Below, in pieces: positions 24,220 to 33,651 of a stretch of 35,124 nucleotides of DNA. Under the pieces are notes generated by a model. It was not told the DNA's origin. It made no database searches and saw only the letters and a list, made by a program, of their open reading frames with translations. The DNA comes from a candidate division Zixibacteria bacterium HGW-Zixibacteria-1 (GTDB lineage: Bacteria > Zixibacteria > MSB-5A5 > GN15 > PGXB01): NCBI GenBank assembly GCA_002838945.1, contig PGXB01000039.1, positions 1 to 35,124 of the forward strand, given 5' to 3'. Each line of letters starts with the position of its first letter. The stretch's first letter is position 1. A program made the position numbers and the translations under genes.

Positions 24220-25329
24220 ATGGCGGATTTGCGGACAGAAGAATTTATAGTCAACATGGGGCCGCATCACCCCTCGACACATGGTGTCTGCCGCTTTATG
24301 CTCACCATGGATGGTGAGAAAATTGTCAAAGCGGAACCGGTCATAGGCTATCTGCATCGTGCCCTTGAGAAAATTTGCGAAAACCGCACCTATGCCCAGT
24401 GTATCCCGGTTCTGGATCGGTTCGAGTATTGCACGGCGATGTCCTGTAATCAGGTCTTTTCACTGGCGGTGGAAAAACTGGCCGGTATTCAGGTTCCCGA
24501 GCGCGCCGAGCATCTGCGCGTAATCATGCTGGAACTCAACCGAATTGCCAGCCACCTGATCTGGCTGGGGACAACCTCACTTGATCTGGGCGCCCTGACG
24601 CCGTTTTTGTATGCCTTCCGTGAGCGGGAAAGTATTCTTGACCTGTTTGAAATGACCTGCGGGCAGAGGTTGACATTCAATTATATAAGAATCGGTGGTG
24701 TTTCCAAAGATATCCCGCCGCAGTTTATTCCGGGAGCCAGGCAATTTCTATCAACCTTCGATCATAAAGTTGATGACTACGAAAGAGTTCTGACCGAGAA
24801 CCCGATCTTTATGGCCCGCAACCAGAATGTCGGCGTGATGTCGTCCGAACTGGCCCTGGCCTATGGTGTCTCCGGCCCCAATCTGCGCGCTTCGGGCATT
24901 AAGTTCGATCTTCGCAAAGATGATACCTATTCGATATATAATCGTTTCAAATTCGATATTCCCACCGGACAAAATGGTGATTGTTATGATCGATACATGG
25001 TCCGGATCAGGGAAATGCGTGAATCGGCCAAAATAGTCAGGCAGGCACTCGATGCGCTTCCCGAGGGTGACATCTCCGCCAAGTTCAGTCCGATTACATT
25101 CAAGGCCCCGGCCGGCGAATTGTACAGCCGGATCGAAAATTCCCGCGGAGAAATGGGCGTTTATCTGCAGTCTCAGGATAAAGAGAAAAAGCCGCTTCGG
25201 GTCAAGCTTCGCGGGAGTTCCTTCAATCATCTCCAGGTTATGCCGGAGCTGGTACGAGGACACCTGATTGCCGATGTGGTGGCGGTCATGGCTTCGATGG
25301 ATATAATTTTGCCGGATGTGGATAGATAA
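24220..25329 (+). CDS. nuoD: NADH-quinone oxidoreductase subunit D
   Basis: The 369-residue (49 kDa-type) subunit that lines the quinone pocket with NuoB. It opens with the conserved NMGPHHPSTHGV, which holds the quinone-site His, then GYLHRALEKICENRTYAQ and the C-terminal DVVAVMASMDIILPDVDR. Three bases after nuoC; its TAA shares one base with the nuoH ATG. Confidence 0.97.
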   Translation: MADLRTEEFIVNMGPHHPSTHGVCRFMLTMDGEKIVKAEPVIGYLHRALEKICENRTYAQCIPVLDRFEYCTAMSCNQVFSLAVEKLAGIQVPERAEHLRVIMLELNRIASHLIWLGTTSLDLGALTPFLYAFRERESILDLFEMTCGQRLTFNYIRIGGVSKDIPPQFIPGARQFLSTFDHKVDDYERVLTENPIFMARNQNVGVMSSELALAYGVSGPNLRASGIKFDLRKDDTYSIYNRFKFDIPTGQNGDCYDRYMVRIREMRESAKIVRQALDALPEGDISAKFSPITFKAPAGELYSRIENSRGEMGVYLQSQDKEKKPLRVKLRGSSFNHLQVMPELVRGHLIADVVAVMASMDIILPDVDR

Positions 25330-26372
25330 TGGAAATTACTGGAATATTTAAGTATCTGTATGAATTGCTGGCCGGAACCGGCCTGCCTCAGGTTCTGGTC
25401 GATATAATCGCGCTGATCTTTGCCGCGGTGGTCGTTTTTGGTTTTCTCTGCGTGGTGGCTCTTTTCCTGGTCTGGTGGGAGAGAAAAGTTTCGGCGCATT
25501 TCCAGCAGCGGCTGGGTCCGATGCGGACCGGCTGGCATGGCTGGAGACAGACGGTGCATGACGCCGTCAAATTATTGCAGAAAGAGGATATTACCCCGAC
25601 GGCGGTTGATCGGTATGTCTTTTATTGGGCGCCGATTATGTGTTTTGTGGCCGCTTTCATGGCCTATATTGTCATCCCGTTCGGCGATGGCCTGATAGTT
25701 GCCGACCTCAACATCGGGATTTTATTTGTCCTGGCCATCACCACTTTCACCATTATATCGCTTCTGATGGCCGGATGGGGCTCCAACAACAAATATGCTT
25801 TATTGGGCGGGATGCGGTCGGCGGCGCAGGTGGTCAGTTATGAGGTACCGATGGTGGTTTCGGTCCTGGCCGTGATTGTTTTTGTCGGGTCGCTGTCGAT
25901 GGTCGATATCGTCCAGTCGCAGGCCCAGATATATCAATGGTACATTTTCCGCCTGCCGTTCGGCCCGATTGCCTTCATTACCTATATTATCGCCGCCACG
26001 GCCGAAACCAACCGGACACCTTTTGATATTCCCGAGGCCGAGCAGGAGCTGGTGGCCGGATTCAACATCGAGTATTCCGGCATGAAGTTCGCCATGTTTT
26101 TCCTGGCGGAGTTCGTCAATATGTTTACCGTTTCGGCCATCGGTGCGACGCTCTTTTTCGGCGGCTGGCAGGGCCCGCTGCTTCCGTCATGGATGTGGTT
26201 CATGATTAAAACCCTGGCGCTCGTGTTTGTCCTGATGTGGTTCCGCTGGACATTCCCGCGGCTTCGGGTGGATCAATTGATGGAGTTTTCATGGAAGTTC
26301 CTTCTTCCGGTTTCATTTATAAATCTCATTCTGGCCGGGTTTATGAAATACTCGGGGTGGTTCAGCTGGTGA
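25329..26372 (+). CDS. nuoH: NADH-quinone oxidoreductase subunit H
   Basis: The 347-residue membrane subunit that joins the Q-module to the proton-pumping arm. Conserved landmarks are WWERKVSAHFQQRLGPMRTG, AETNRTPFDIPEAEQELVAG with its quinone-channel acidic residues, and FVLMWFRWTFPRLRVDQLM. About eight membrane helices. Its TGA overlaps the GTG of nuoI. Confidence 0.97.
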   Translation: MEITGIFKYLYELLAGTGLPQVLVDIIALIFAAVVVFGFLCVVALFLVWWERKVSAHFQQRLGPMRTGWHGWRQTVHDAVKLLQKEDITPTAVDRYVFYWAPIMCFVAAFMAYIVIPFGDGLIVADLNIGILFVLAITTFTIISLLMAGWGSNNKYALLGGMRSAAQVVSYEVPMVVSVLAVIVFVGSLSMVDIVQSQAQIYQWYIFRLPFGPIAFITYIIAATAETNRTPFDIPEAEQELVAGFNIEYSGMKFAMFFLAEFVNMFTVSAIGATLFFGGWQGPLLPSWMWFMIKTLALVFVLMWFRWTFPRLRVDQLMEFSWKFLLPVSFINLILAGFMKYSGWFSW

Positions 26373-26992
26373 GAAAAGTATTCAACGGCATAAAGAACCT
26401 GCTGATCGGCATGGCGACGACTGCCAAACATCTTGGCCGGCATAATGTATGCGTCCAGTATCCGACCGAGAAATGGACCATGCCCGAAAGATCGCGCGGG
26501 GTAGTGGTGCTGCTTTCCGACCAGGAAACCGGCGAACTGAATTGTACTGTCTGCATGCTGTGCGCCCGGTCCTGCCCGACAGCGGCCATTAATATTGTTA
26601 ATCACAAGGATGAGGCCACCAAAAAGCGGGTGCTTGATGATTTTATCGTCGATTATAATCTCTGCTGTTTCTGCGGCTTGTGCGAAGAGGCCTGCAACTT
26701 TGCGGCCATTAAAATGGCGCCGAAGTATGAATTCTCGTCATGGAACAAGGAAGATATGACCTGGCACAAGGATAAGCTTCAGGAAATCGGCCGTGATGTG
26801 CCGTATGAAAAGCCGGAGCGCAAGAAGCCGGCTCCCAAACCGGCGGCGCCGAAGCCCGCCGATACGACATCCGAAAAATCGCAGGCGACTGCGGCCAACC
26901 CGAACTCGACCGAGCCAAAGACTGAACCGGATGCAAATGATGAGAAAAAACCGGAAAGCACTGACAAGGAAGGCGGGGAGGAGCAGAAGTAA
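26369..26992 (+). CDS. nuoI: NADH-quinone oxidoreductase subunit I with long charged C-terminal tail
   Basis: A 207-residue Q-module ferredoxin-like subunit carrying clusters N6a and N6b. One set is C59, C62, C65, C69 (CTVCMLCARSCP). The second is C99, C102, C105, C109 (CCFCGLCEEACN). After residue about 148 comes a low-complexity tail of some 60 residues, rich in Pro, Lys, Ala then Glu and Asp, that ordinary NuoI lacks. Frame-compatible codons exist upstream inside nuoH, but GTG 26369, overlapping the nuoH stop (GTGA), gives the normal N-terminus. The tail might dock a partner; that is inference. Confidence 0.94.
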   Translation: MRKVFNGIKNLLIGMATTAKHLGRHNVCVQYPTEKWTMPERSRGVVVLLSDQETGELNCTVCMLCARSCPTAAINIVNHKDEATKKRVLDDFIVDYNLCCFCGLCEEACNFAAIKMAPKYEFSSWNKEDMTWHKDKLQEIGRDVPYEKPERKKPAPKPAAPKPADTTSEKSQATAANPNSTEPKTEPDANDEKKPESTDKEGGEEQK

Positions 26993-27516
26993 TGGACTTT
27001 CTTACGAACTTCATTGATGCTGTCGCTTCTCAACCGGTGTTTTACCTGCTGTCACTGGCGATGATAATATCGGCGCTGATGGTGGTGACGCTGAGAAATA
27101 TCTTTCACTGTGCCATATTTTTGATAATGACGCTGTTTTGCGTGGCCGGTATATACATCTTATTAAATGCGGAATTTCTGGCCGCCGTACAGGTGCTTAT
27201 TTATGTCGGGGCGGTGTCGGTTCTGATGATCTTTGCCATCATGTTAACATCGCAGCTGACTTCGGTAAAAATCCAGCAAACCAATGAACAGGTGACGGCG
27301 GCGGGCCTGATAGCGATTGCATTTCTGGGCGCTTCTATGTATGCCATGCTCCGGACCAAATGGAATCTTGGTGAAGTGACACTGCCGGAAAATAATATTA
27401 TGTCGCTCGGCAAGCTCCTGATGACCGATTTCGTGCTGCCGTTCGAAGTCGTTTCGGTGCTTCTGCTGGCCGCGCTTATCGGAGCGGTGGTTCTGGCAAG
27501 AAGGGAGAGTTCCTGA
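26992..27516 (+). CDS. nuoJ: NADH-quinone oxidoreductase subunit J
   Basis: The 174-residue membrane subunit with five hydrophobic segments and the family core IFHCAIFLIMTLFCVAGIY and VQVLIYVGAVSVLMIFAIML, the pi-bulge helix region. ATG overlaps the nuoI TAA by one base. Confidence 0.95.
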   Translation: MDFLTNFIDAVASQPVFYLLSLAMIISALMVVTLRNIFHCAIFLIMTLFCVAGIYILLNAEFLAAVQVLIYVGAVSVLMIFAIMLTSQLTSVKIQQTNEQVTAAGLIAIAFLGASMYAMLRTKWNLGEVTLPENNIMSLGKLLMTDFVLPFEVVSVLLLAALIGAVVLARRESS

Positions 27517-27517
27517 T

Positions 27518-27823
27518 ATGGGCAGCTATATAGCACTTGCCGGGGTCCTGTTCGCCATCGGCATTTTCGGCGTCCTGACGCGCCGCAATGCCATCGGGAT
27601 CCTGATGTCGCTTGAATTGATGTTCAACGCCGTGAATATAAATTTTGTCGCGTTCAATAAATACATTGCTACCTGCAATGGAACCCTGACCGGTCAGATA
27701 TTTGCCATTTTCGTGGTTGTGGTGGCCGCCGCGGAAGCCGTAGTGGGACTGGCCATAGTGCTACTGATTTACCGCAACTGGAAGGGTATCGAAGTCGACC
27801 GGATTAATGTCATGAAGTGGTAA
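27518..27823 (+). CDS. nuoK: NADH-quinone oxidoreductase subunit K
   Basis: A 101-residue, three-helix membrane subunit. It shows LTRRNAIGILMSLELMFNAV, with its conserved membrane Glu, and VAAAEAVVGLAIVLLIYRN with the second Glu of the proton path. One base after nuoJ. Confidence 0.96.
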   Translation: MGSYIALAGVLFAIGIFGVLTRRNAIGILMSLELMFNAVNINFVAFNKYIATCNGTLTGQIFAIFVVVVAAAEAVVGLAIVLLIYRNWKGIEVDRINVMKW

Positions 27824-27824
27824 T

Positions 27825-29891
27825 ATGCTGGAAAATGCTTTTATAATACCGTTCTATCCGCTCTTTGCGTTCGTGATGATTATCTTCGTCACGCGCTGGA
27901 AGGAAAAGTTGTCGTCGTATCTCTCGATCGGCATGATCCTGATTGCGCTGGCTCATTCGATCGGTGTCCTGATTCAGATGATCGGCCGTCACGGCGAACC
28001 ACTGGAAATGTCCATCCCGTTCATCACTCTGCCGTCGCTTCATCTTGAGCTGGGCGCCTGGTTCGATCCGCTCACGGCGGTGATGCTGGTGGTGGTGACG
28101 ACGGTTTCGAGCTGCGTGCAGATTTATTCGCTCGGGTATATGCACGGTGACCCGCGCTGGAGCCGGTATTTTTCGTATCTGTCGCTGTTTACGTTTTCCA
28201 TGCTCGGCCTGGTGATTGCCAATAACTTTTTCATGATATTCATCTTCTGGGAACTGGTCGGACTTACCAGCTATCTGTTGATCGGTTTCTGGTTCGAGAA
28301 GAAGTCGGCTTCCGATGCCGGCAAAAAAGCATTTATCACGACTCGCATCGGCGATCTTGGTTTTATCGTCGGCCTGCTAATGTTGGGCCTGTATGCCGGA
28401 ACTTTCAATTACCAGGAAGTCTTCAGCATCGTCAAGTCCGGGACACTATCGCCCGCGATTCTGGGCGCGGCCGGTGTCTTAATCTTCTGCGGCGCGGTCG
28501 GCAAGTCGGCCCAGTTTCCGCTGCATGTGTGGCTGCCTGATGCTATGGAGGGCCCGACCCCGGTTTCGGCTTTGATCCATGCCGCCACCATGGTTGCGGC
28601 CGGTGTTTATCTGGTCGCCCGGGCAATGACATTATTTGCGGCTTCGGGAACCGCCTCGATGGTGGTGGCCGTAATCGGCCTGATCACCTCCTTTATGGCG
28701 GCGACCATTGCCCTGACACAATTCGATATTAAACGGGTGCTGGCTTATTCGACGGTCAGCCAGCTGGGATATATGATTATGGCGCTGGGGCTGTATGGTT
28801 ATGATACATATAATCACCATCACACCCCCGGGTTCTATGCCGGGACATTTCATTTGATGACCCACGCTTTCTTCAAGGCGCTGCTGTTCCTCGGAGCCGG
28901 ATCGGTGATACATGCCGTGCACACCAATGACATCCGCGAAATGGGCGGATTATTCGGCAAAATGAAAATCACCGCGATTACGTTTATTGTGGCCTCGCTG
29001 TCGATTGCCGGGATATTCCCGTTGTCGGGATTCTGGTCCAAGGATGAAATCGTGGCGGCCACAAGCGCGCACCCGGTCTTTATGGTGTTTACACTGGCGA
29101 TTGCCTTCATGACTGCTTTCTATATGTTCCGCCTCTGCTTCATGACCTTCACCGGCAAACCCCGCGACCAGCATCGTTACGATCATGCTCATGAGTCGCC
29201 GAAGTCGATGACGGTGCCGTTGATGTTTCTCGGATTTCTTTCGGTTTTCGCCGGCTGGGTCGGACTTCCCTGGCTGGGTCATGGTTTCGCATCTTTCGTT
29301 TTTCACGGCGAAGCTTATCATCCGCACGCCAACTACCCGTTGATGCTGATATCGACAGTTGTGGCCGTTTCCGGAATCGGTCTGGCTTATGCCATGTATT
29401 ATAAGAAAGCTATTTCGCCGGATGCCATCGTCGAAAAATTCAAACCGCTGTACACTCTGCTTTACAATAAATATTACTTTGATGAGCTTTATGATATAAT
29501 CCTTATCAGGCCGATTCTCGGTCTGACCAATGTACTGTGGTGGTTCGATGCCAATGTCATCGACGGACTCGTGAACTTCGCCGGATGGATAACGATCAAG
29601 TGGGCCGATGTCAAGATGTGGTTCGACAAATGGATTATCGATGGTGCCGTCAACGGCACCGGGCACGTCTGCATGTTTTTCTCATGGTTGTTCCGTTACA
29701 TACAAAGCGGTTCCTTCCAATTCTACACATTGGTGATAATAGGGGCCGCCCTTGAAATAATGCTGTTCAGAGTTTCGTTATGGGCTTTTTATATACTGCT
29801 GGCGGCCGTCATCCTACTGGCGCTGCTCCGTCTGGCAATTAAGACAAACCGTTCCGGCAGGGTTAAGGCGGAACCGAATATAGAAGCTTAG
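27825..29891 (+). CDS. nuoL: NADH-quinone oxidoreductase subunit L
   Basis: The 688-residue antiporter-like subunit at the tip of the membrane arm. It has FWELVGLTSYLLIGFWF, the proton-channel segment VGKSAQFPLHVWLPDAMEGP, VLAYSTVSQLGYM, and a long C-terminal amphipathic region ending in a last membrane helix, as for the lateral helix. Full length. A His-rich loop (YNHHHTPGFY) lies before the conserved HLMTHAFFKALLFL helix. One base after nuoK. Confidence 0.97.
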   Translation: MLENAFIIPFYPLFAFVMIIFVTRWKEKLSSYLSIGMILIALAHSIGVLIQMIGRHGEPLEMSIPFITLPSLHLELGAWFDPLTAVMLVVVTTVSSCVQIYSLGYMHGDPRWSRYFSYLSLFTFSMLGLVIANNFFMIFIFWELVGLTSYLLIGFWFEKKSASDAGKKAFITTRIGDLGFIVGLLMLGLYAGTFNYQEVFSIVKSGTLSPAILGAAGVLIFCGAVGKSAQFPLHVWLPDAMEGPTPVSALIHAATMVAAGVYLVARAMTLFAASGTASMVVAVIGLITSFMAATIALTQFDIKRVLAYSTVSQLGYMIMALGLYGYDTYNHHHTPGFYAGTFHLMTHAFFKALLFLGAGSVIHAVHTNDIREMGGLFGKMKITAITFIVASLSIAGIFPLSGFWSKDEIVAATSAHPVFMVFTLAIAFMTAFYMFRLCFMTFTGKPRDQHRYDHAHESPKSMTVPLMFLGFLSVFAGWVGLPWLGHGFASFVFHGEAYHPHANYPLMLISTVVAVSGIGLAYAMYYKKAISPDAIVEKFKPLYTLLYNKYYFDELYDIILIRPILGLTNVLWWFDANVIDGLVNFAGWITIKWADVKMWFDKWIIDGAVNGTGHVCMFFSWLFRYIQSGSFQFYTLVIIGAALEIMLFRVSLWAFYILLAAVILLALLRLAIKTNRSGRVKAEPNIEA

Positions 29892-29907
29892 GAGGAAAGA
29901 GAAAGTC

Positions 29908-31410
29908 ATGAATTTCCCGATATTAACTTACATGATATTCATCCCGCTGTTCGGCTTTATAGCGGTGATGTTTCTGCCCAAGGAAAAGCACTGGTTGATC
30001 AGATGGACCTCGGCGGCTTTCTCATTCATTCCCATGCTCCTGTCTTTTTACCTGACCTATCTTTACTATTTCAACTTTTCCAGTTCGGCCGACATGGTTT
30101 TTGCCGAGGGACCGTTCGACTGGATCGCGCCGATTAACGCGCAGTACTATCTGGGTGTCGATGGAATCTCGGTACCGATGTTGTTCCTGACCGGGTTATT
30201 ATCGTTTATTTCGATTCTGGCCTCATTTAACATTGCCAAACGGGTCAAGGAATATTTTTCGTTTTTCCTCCTGCTCGAGGCGGGCATGATGGGCGTCTTT
30301 TGCGCCCTTGATTTCTTCCTCTTTTATGTTTTCTGGGAAGTCATGCTGGTGCCGATGTACTTCCTGATCGGTGTCTGGGGCGGGCCCAGAAAAGAATATG
30401 CGGCGATCAAGTTCTTCTTATATACATTGTTCGGGTCGATATTCATGCTGGTGGCGATTCTGGTGCTGTATTTCACCAGCGATCCGCACACCCTGAACAT
30501 GATGGAACTGATACAGCAGGTGCCGGGAGGCATGGGGCACTCGCTGCAGTTGATGTGTTTCGTCTTCCTGTTTGTGGCCTTCGCCATCAAGGTTCCGGTC
30601 TGGCCGTTCCATACATGGTTGCCCGATGCTCATGTCGAGGCGCCGACCGCCGTTTCGGTCATCCTTGCCGGTGTCCTGCTTAAGATGGGGACGTATGGTA
30701 TGCTGAGAGTTTCCTGGCCGATGTTCCCGGAAGCTACCCGGTATTTTGCCATCCCGATTGCCATCCTCGGTTTGATAGCCATTATCTATGGCGCGCTGGT
30801 ATCGATGGCGCAGAAAGATCTCAAGAAGCTGGTCGCCTATTCGTCGGTTTCGCATATGGGTTACTGCATGCTGGCTCTGGGCGCATATTCCTCGGTAACC
30901 GCGATTTCAGGCTGTATGTTTCAGATGTTCAGCCACGGTTTGATCACCGGGGCGCTGTTCCTTTTGGTCGGCGTTCTTTATGATAGAGCGCATACCCGCG
31001 AAATTGCCGCTTTCGGAGGACTCGGTTCCAAGCTGCCGGTATATACCGGTTTGATGGTGCTGTTCTCGATGGCCTCACTCGGCTTGCCGGGAATGTCCGG
31101 TTTTGTTTCCGAGTTCATGGTTTTTATCGGTGCTTTCACCGCTCCGGCGCCCGATCTGACCATCTACACCGCCCTCGCGGTTCTGGGTGTGGTACTGACC
31201 GCAGGCTACATGCTGCGAATGGTGCAGAAAGTTTTTCTGGGTGAGTTTAACTCCGAGAAATGGGCCGGCTTGACCGATATCAATGTTCGGGAAGTTATCA
31301 CGGTGGCGCCGCTTGCATTTCTGACGATTCTGATCGGGGTTTATCCTTCACCCCTTACCAATATTATGAAAGCAACCCTGGAGAACCTGGTTAACCTGAT
31401 GGCTCGATAG
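29908..31410 (+). CDS. nuoM: NADH-quinone oxidoreductase subunit M
   Basis: A 500-residue antiporter-like proton-pumping subunit with FWEVMLVPMYFLIGVWGG, AIKVPVWPFHTWLPDAHVEA, KKLVAYSSVSHMGYCML and MFSHGLITGALFLLVG. Some 14 membrane helices expected. AGGAGG lies before the ATG, unlike the coupled genes upstream. Confidence 0.97.
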   Translation: MNFPILTYMIFIPLFGFIAVMFLPKEKHWLIRWTSAAFSFIPMLLSFYLTYLYYFNFSSSADMVFAEGPFDWIAPINAQYYLGVDGISVPMLFLTGLLSFISILASFNIAKRVKEYFSFFLLLEAGMMGVFCALDFFLFYVFWEVMLVPMYFLIGVWGGPRKEYAAIKFFLYTLFGSIFMLVAILVLYFTSDPHTLNMMELIQQVPGGMGHSLQLMCFVFLFVAFAIKVPVWPFHTWLPDAHVEAPTAVSVILAGVLLKMGTYGMLRVSWPMFPEATRYFAIPIAILGLIAIIYGALVSMAQKDLKKLVAYSSVSHMGYCMLALGAYSSVTAISGCMFQMFSHGLITGALFLLVGVLYDRAHTREIAAFGGLGSKLPVYTGLMVLFSMASLGLPGMSGFVSEFMVFIGAFTAPAPDLTIYTALAVLGVVLTAGYMLRMVQKVFLGEFNSEKWAGLTDINVREVITVAPLAFLTILIGVYPSPLTNIMKATLENLVNLMAR

Positions 31411-31421
31411 GAATTGAGATT

Positions 31422-32885
31422 ATGCCAGATTACAATTTGAAATTGATTATTCCGGAAGTATTCCTCTTTCTCTGGGCGCTTTTTATTATTGCCTTTGACC
31501 TCGGGACCAAACGCAAGAATACCAAACTGATCGGATACCTCGCCATGGGCGGCTTGGCTATCACCGGGATCCTGCTTTACCTGTATCAGGGCGGTATTAC
31601 CTTCAACAATATGTTTAAGTCTGATTCGGTGGCGACATTTTTCAAAATTATCTTTCTCGGTTCCTCATTTATGGCCATCGGCTCCTCGTTTGATATCGCT
31701 TCCACCAAAATCCGCAATCATCGGGGCGAATTTTTCGGCCTGATTCTTTTTTCCACGGTGGGGATGATGTTCCTGGCTTCGGCCGGAGAACTTATTTCGC
31801 TTTATATCGGACTGGAATTGACGACCATCCCGCTTTATGTCCTGACGGCGTTTTATAAAGATGACCGGATTTCGGTTGAAGCCGGACTGAAGTATTTGAT
31901 TGTCGGCGCGTTTTCATCGGCCATCCTGCTCTATGGCCTGTCATTGCTTTACGGCCTGTCCGGAACCACCGATATCCTGATGATGAAAATCAATCTTTCG
32001 TTGCTTTTTTTGAATACAAATGGAATCGGCTGGGCGCCGCTGATGGCGATGATTATGGTTCTGGCCGGGATCGGCTTCAAACTGGCGCTGGTGCCGTTTC
32101 ACATGTGGGCGCCCGATGTCTACCAGGGAGCTCCGACTCCCATTACCGCCATGCTTTCGGTCGGTTCCAAGGCGGCCGGGGTGGTGGCTTTTTTGAGAAT
32201 TTTTGTCGATGGTCTTTATGGTTTTTCGGATGCCGTCATGGAGCCGCTTGACTGGGGCATTATTGTCGCTATCCTGGCTTCGGCGGGTATGATACTCGGC
32301 AATATTACCGCTTTGCGGCAGAAAAATATCAAGCGGATGCTGGCCTATTCGTCAATCGCCCAGATCGGCTATGTGATGGTCGGTATGGTGGCGGTCTCGA
32401 AACTCGGTGTCGGCGCGGTCGGTTATTACATGTTTGTTTATCTTTTCGCCAATATGGGCGCCTTTGCCGTGGCGACGGTTTTCAATGACAAAACCGGCTC
32501 CGACAGTATCGCCAGTTATGCCGGCCTGTCGAAAACGTCCCCGATGATTTCCGCCTTTATGGCCATTTTCCTTTTGTCTCTTGCCGGTATTCCCCCGTTG
32601 GCCGGATTTGCCGCCAAATATTTTGTTTTTGCCGCCGGTATTCAGGCCGGATATACCTGGCTGGTGATTCTGGCGCTTCTGACCGCAGTCGTTTCACTTT
32701 ACTATTATGCCAATGTCATAAAAATGATGTATTTCGCTCCGGAAAACCCGGCCATTAAAGTTAATCCGCCTCTTTCCGCCAATATCGTTCTAATTCTCGG
32801 CGTCGCCGGTCTTATAATATTCGGCGTGTTTCCCGGACCAATTTTGAAATTTGCCCTTGACATGGCCCGAGTCTTTGGCTTTTAA
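31422..32885 (+). CDS. nuoN: NADH-quinone oxidoreductase subunit N
   Basis: A 487-residue antiporter-like subunit, last gene of the operon. Motifs: YIGLELTTIPLYVLTAF, LALVPFHMWAPDVYQGAPTP, IKRMLAYSSIAQIGYVMVG and SLAGIPPLAGFAAKYFVF. No nuoE, nuoF or nuoG follows, and no obvious terminator is visible in the 116 bases before the next gene. Confidence 0.97.
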   Translation: MPDYNLKLIIPEVFLFLWALFIIAFDLGTKRKNTKLIGYLAMGGLAITGILLYLYQGGITFNNMFKSDSVATFFKIIFLGSSFMAIGSSFDIASTKIRNHRGEFFGLILFSTVGMMFLASAGELISLYIGLELTTIPLYVLTAFYKDDRISVEAGLKYLIVGAFSSAILLYGLSLLYGLSGTTDILMMKINLSLLFLNTNGIGWAPLMAMIMVLAGIGFKLALVPFHMWAPDVYQGAPTPITAMLSVGSKAAGVVAFLRIFVDGLYGFSDAVMEPLDWGIIVAILASAGMILGNITALRQKNIKRMLAYSSIAQIGYVMVGMVAVSKLGVGAVGYYMFVYLFANMGAFAVATVFNDKTGSDSIASYAGLSKTSPMISAFMAIFLLSLAGIPPLAGFAAKYFVFAAGIQAGYTWLVILALLTAVVSLYYYANVIKMMYFAPENPAIKVNPPLSANIVLILGVAGLIIFGVFPGPILKFALDMARVFGF

Positions 32886-33001
32886 TAATTTTGCGGATAT
32901 ACCAGATCCCGGTTACATATTTTTTGCTGGCAGATTTTACCTGTCTTGCTATATATTACCGGGCAGCGCGAACCGATAGATTATAGTAGGTTGGCGGAGG
33001 C

Positions 33002-33649
33002 ATGTCTCTGTTTAGAATAGTAAAAGATATTATCAAGCGACAATTTCTTTCCGGCGTCCTCGTGATTGTACCGCTTATACTGACCTATGTCGTATTGCGG
33101 TTTCTTTTTGAGGCAATTGACGGCATTCTGTCTCCCGTGATTTTTCGCGTTTTTGGCTATCATGTGCCCGGTCTGGGTATTGTTGTCACCCTTCTTATTA
33201 TCTTGCTGGCCGGGTTCTTGACCCGCAATTTTCTCGGTGACAGGCTGTACAAGGTATGGGAACGAATTCTTGGCAAAATACCCATAATCAGGGTCGTTTA
33301 TAATGCCACCAAACAACTGGTTGAAGCGGTCACCCTGCCGAATGTCAAGACTTTCAAGGAAGTGATCCTGTTCGAATATCCGAGGAAAGGCCTTTACACG
33401 ATTGGGTTTGCGACCAGCCGGTTTCGGCTGGAAAGCACCGCCTCCGGATCACGTAAAATGGTCGGGATTTTTGTGCCCTCGACCCCGACGCCGGTGACCG
33501 GATTCGTTATTTTTGCTCCCGAAGATGAAATTATTACGTTAAATATAACGATAGAAGAAGCAGTCAAGCTTATTGTCTCCGGCGGAATCGTGTCGCCGCC
33601 GACTTTGACCGATATCAGGCCGGATGACATAGCGGAGGTAAAGGAATAA
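33002..33649 (+). CDS. DUF502 family membrane protein
   Basis: A 215-residue protein with two N-terminal membrane segments (about 17-37 and 54-75) and a soluble beta-rich part. The DUF502 pattern is clear: LSGVLVIVPLILTYVVLRF, IPIIRVVYNATKQLVEA, a central FKEVILFEYPRKGLYTIGF run, and GIFVPSTPTPVTGFVIF. Function unknown. GGAGG precedes ATG 33002. Two bases separate it from the EIIA-CBS gene, so the two are probably an operon. Confidence 0.88.
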   Translation: MSLFRIVKDIIKRQFLSGVLVIVPLILTYVVLRFLFEAIDGILSPVIFRVFGYHVPGLGIVVTLLIILLAGFLTRNFLGDRLYKVWERILGKIPIIRVVYNATKQLVEAVTLPNVKTFKEVILFEYPRKGLYTIGFATSRFRLESTASGSRKMVGIFVPSTPTPVTGFVIFAPEDEIITLNITIEEAVKLIVSGGIVSPPTLTDIRPDDIAEVKE

Positions 33650-33651
33650 AG

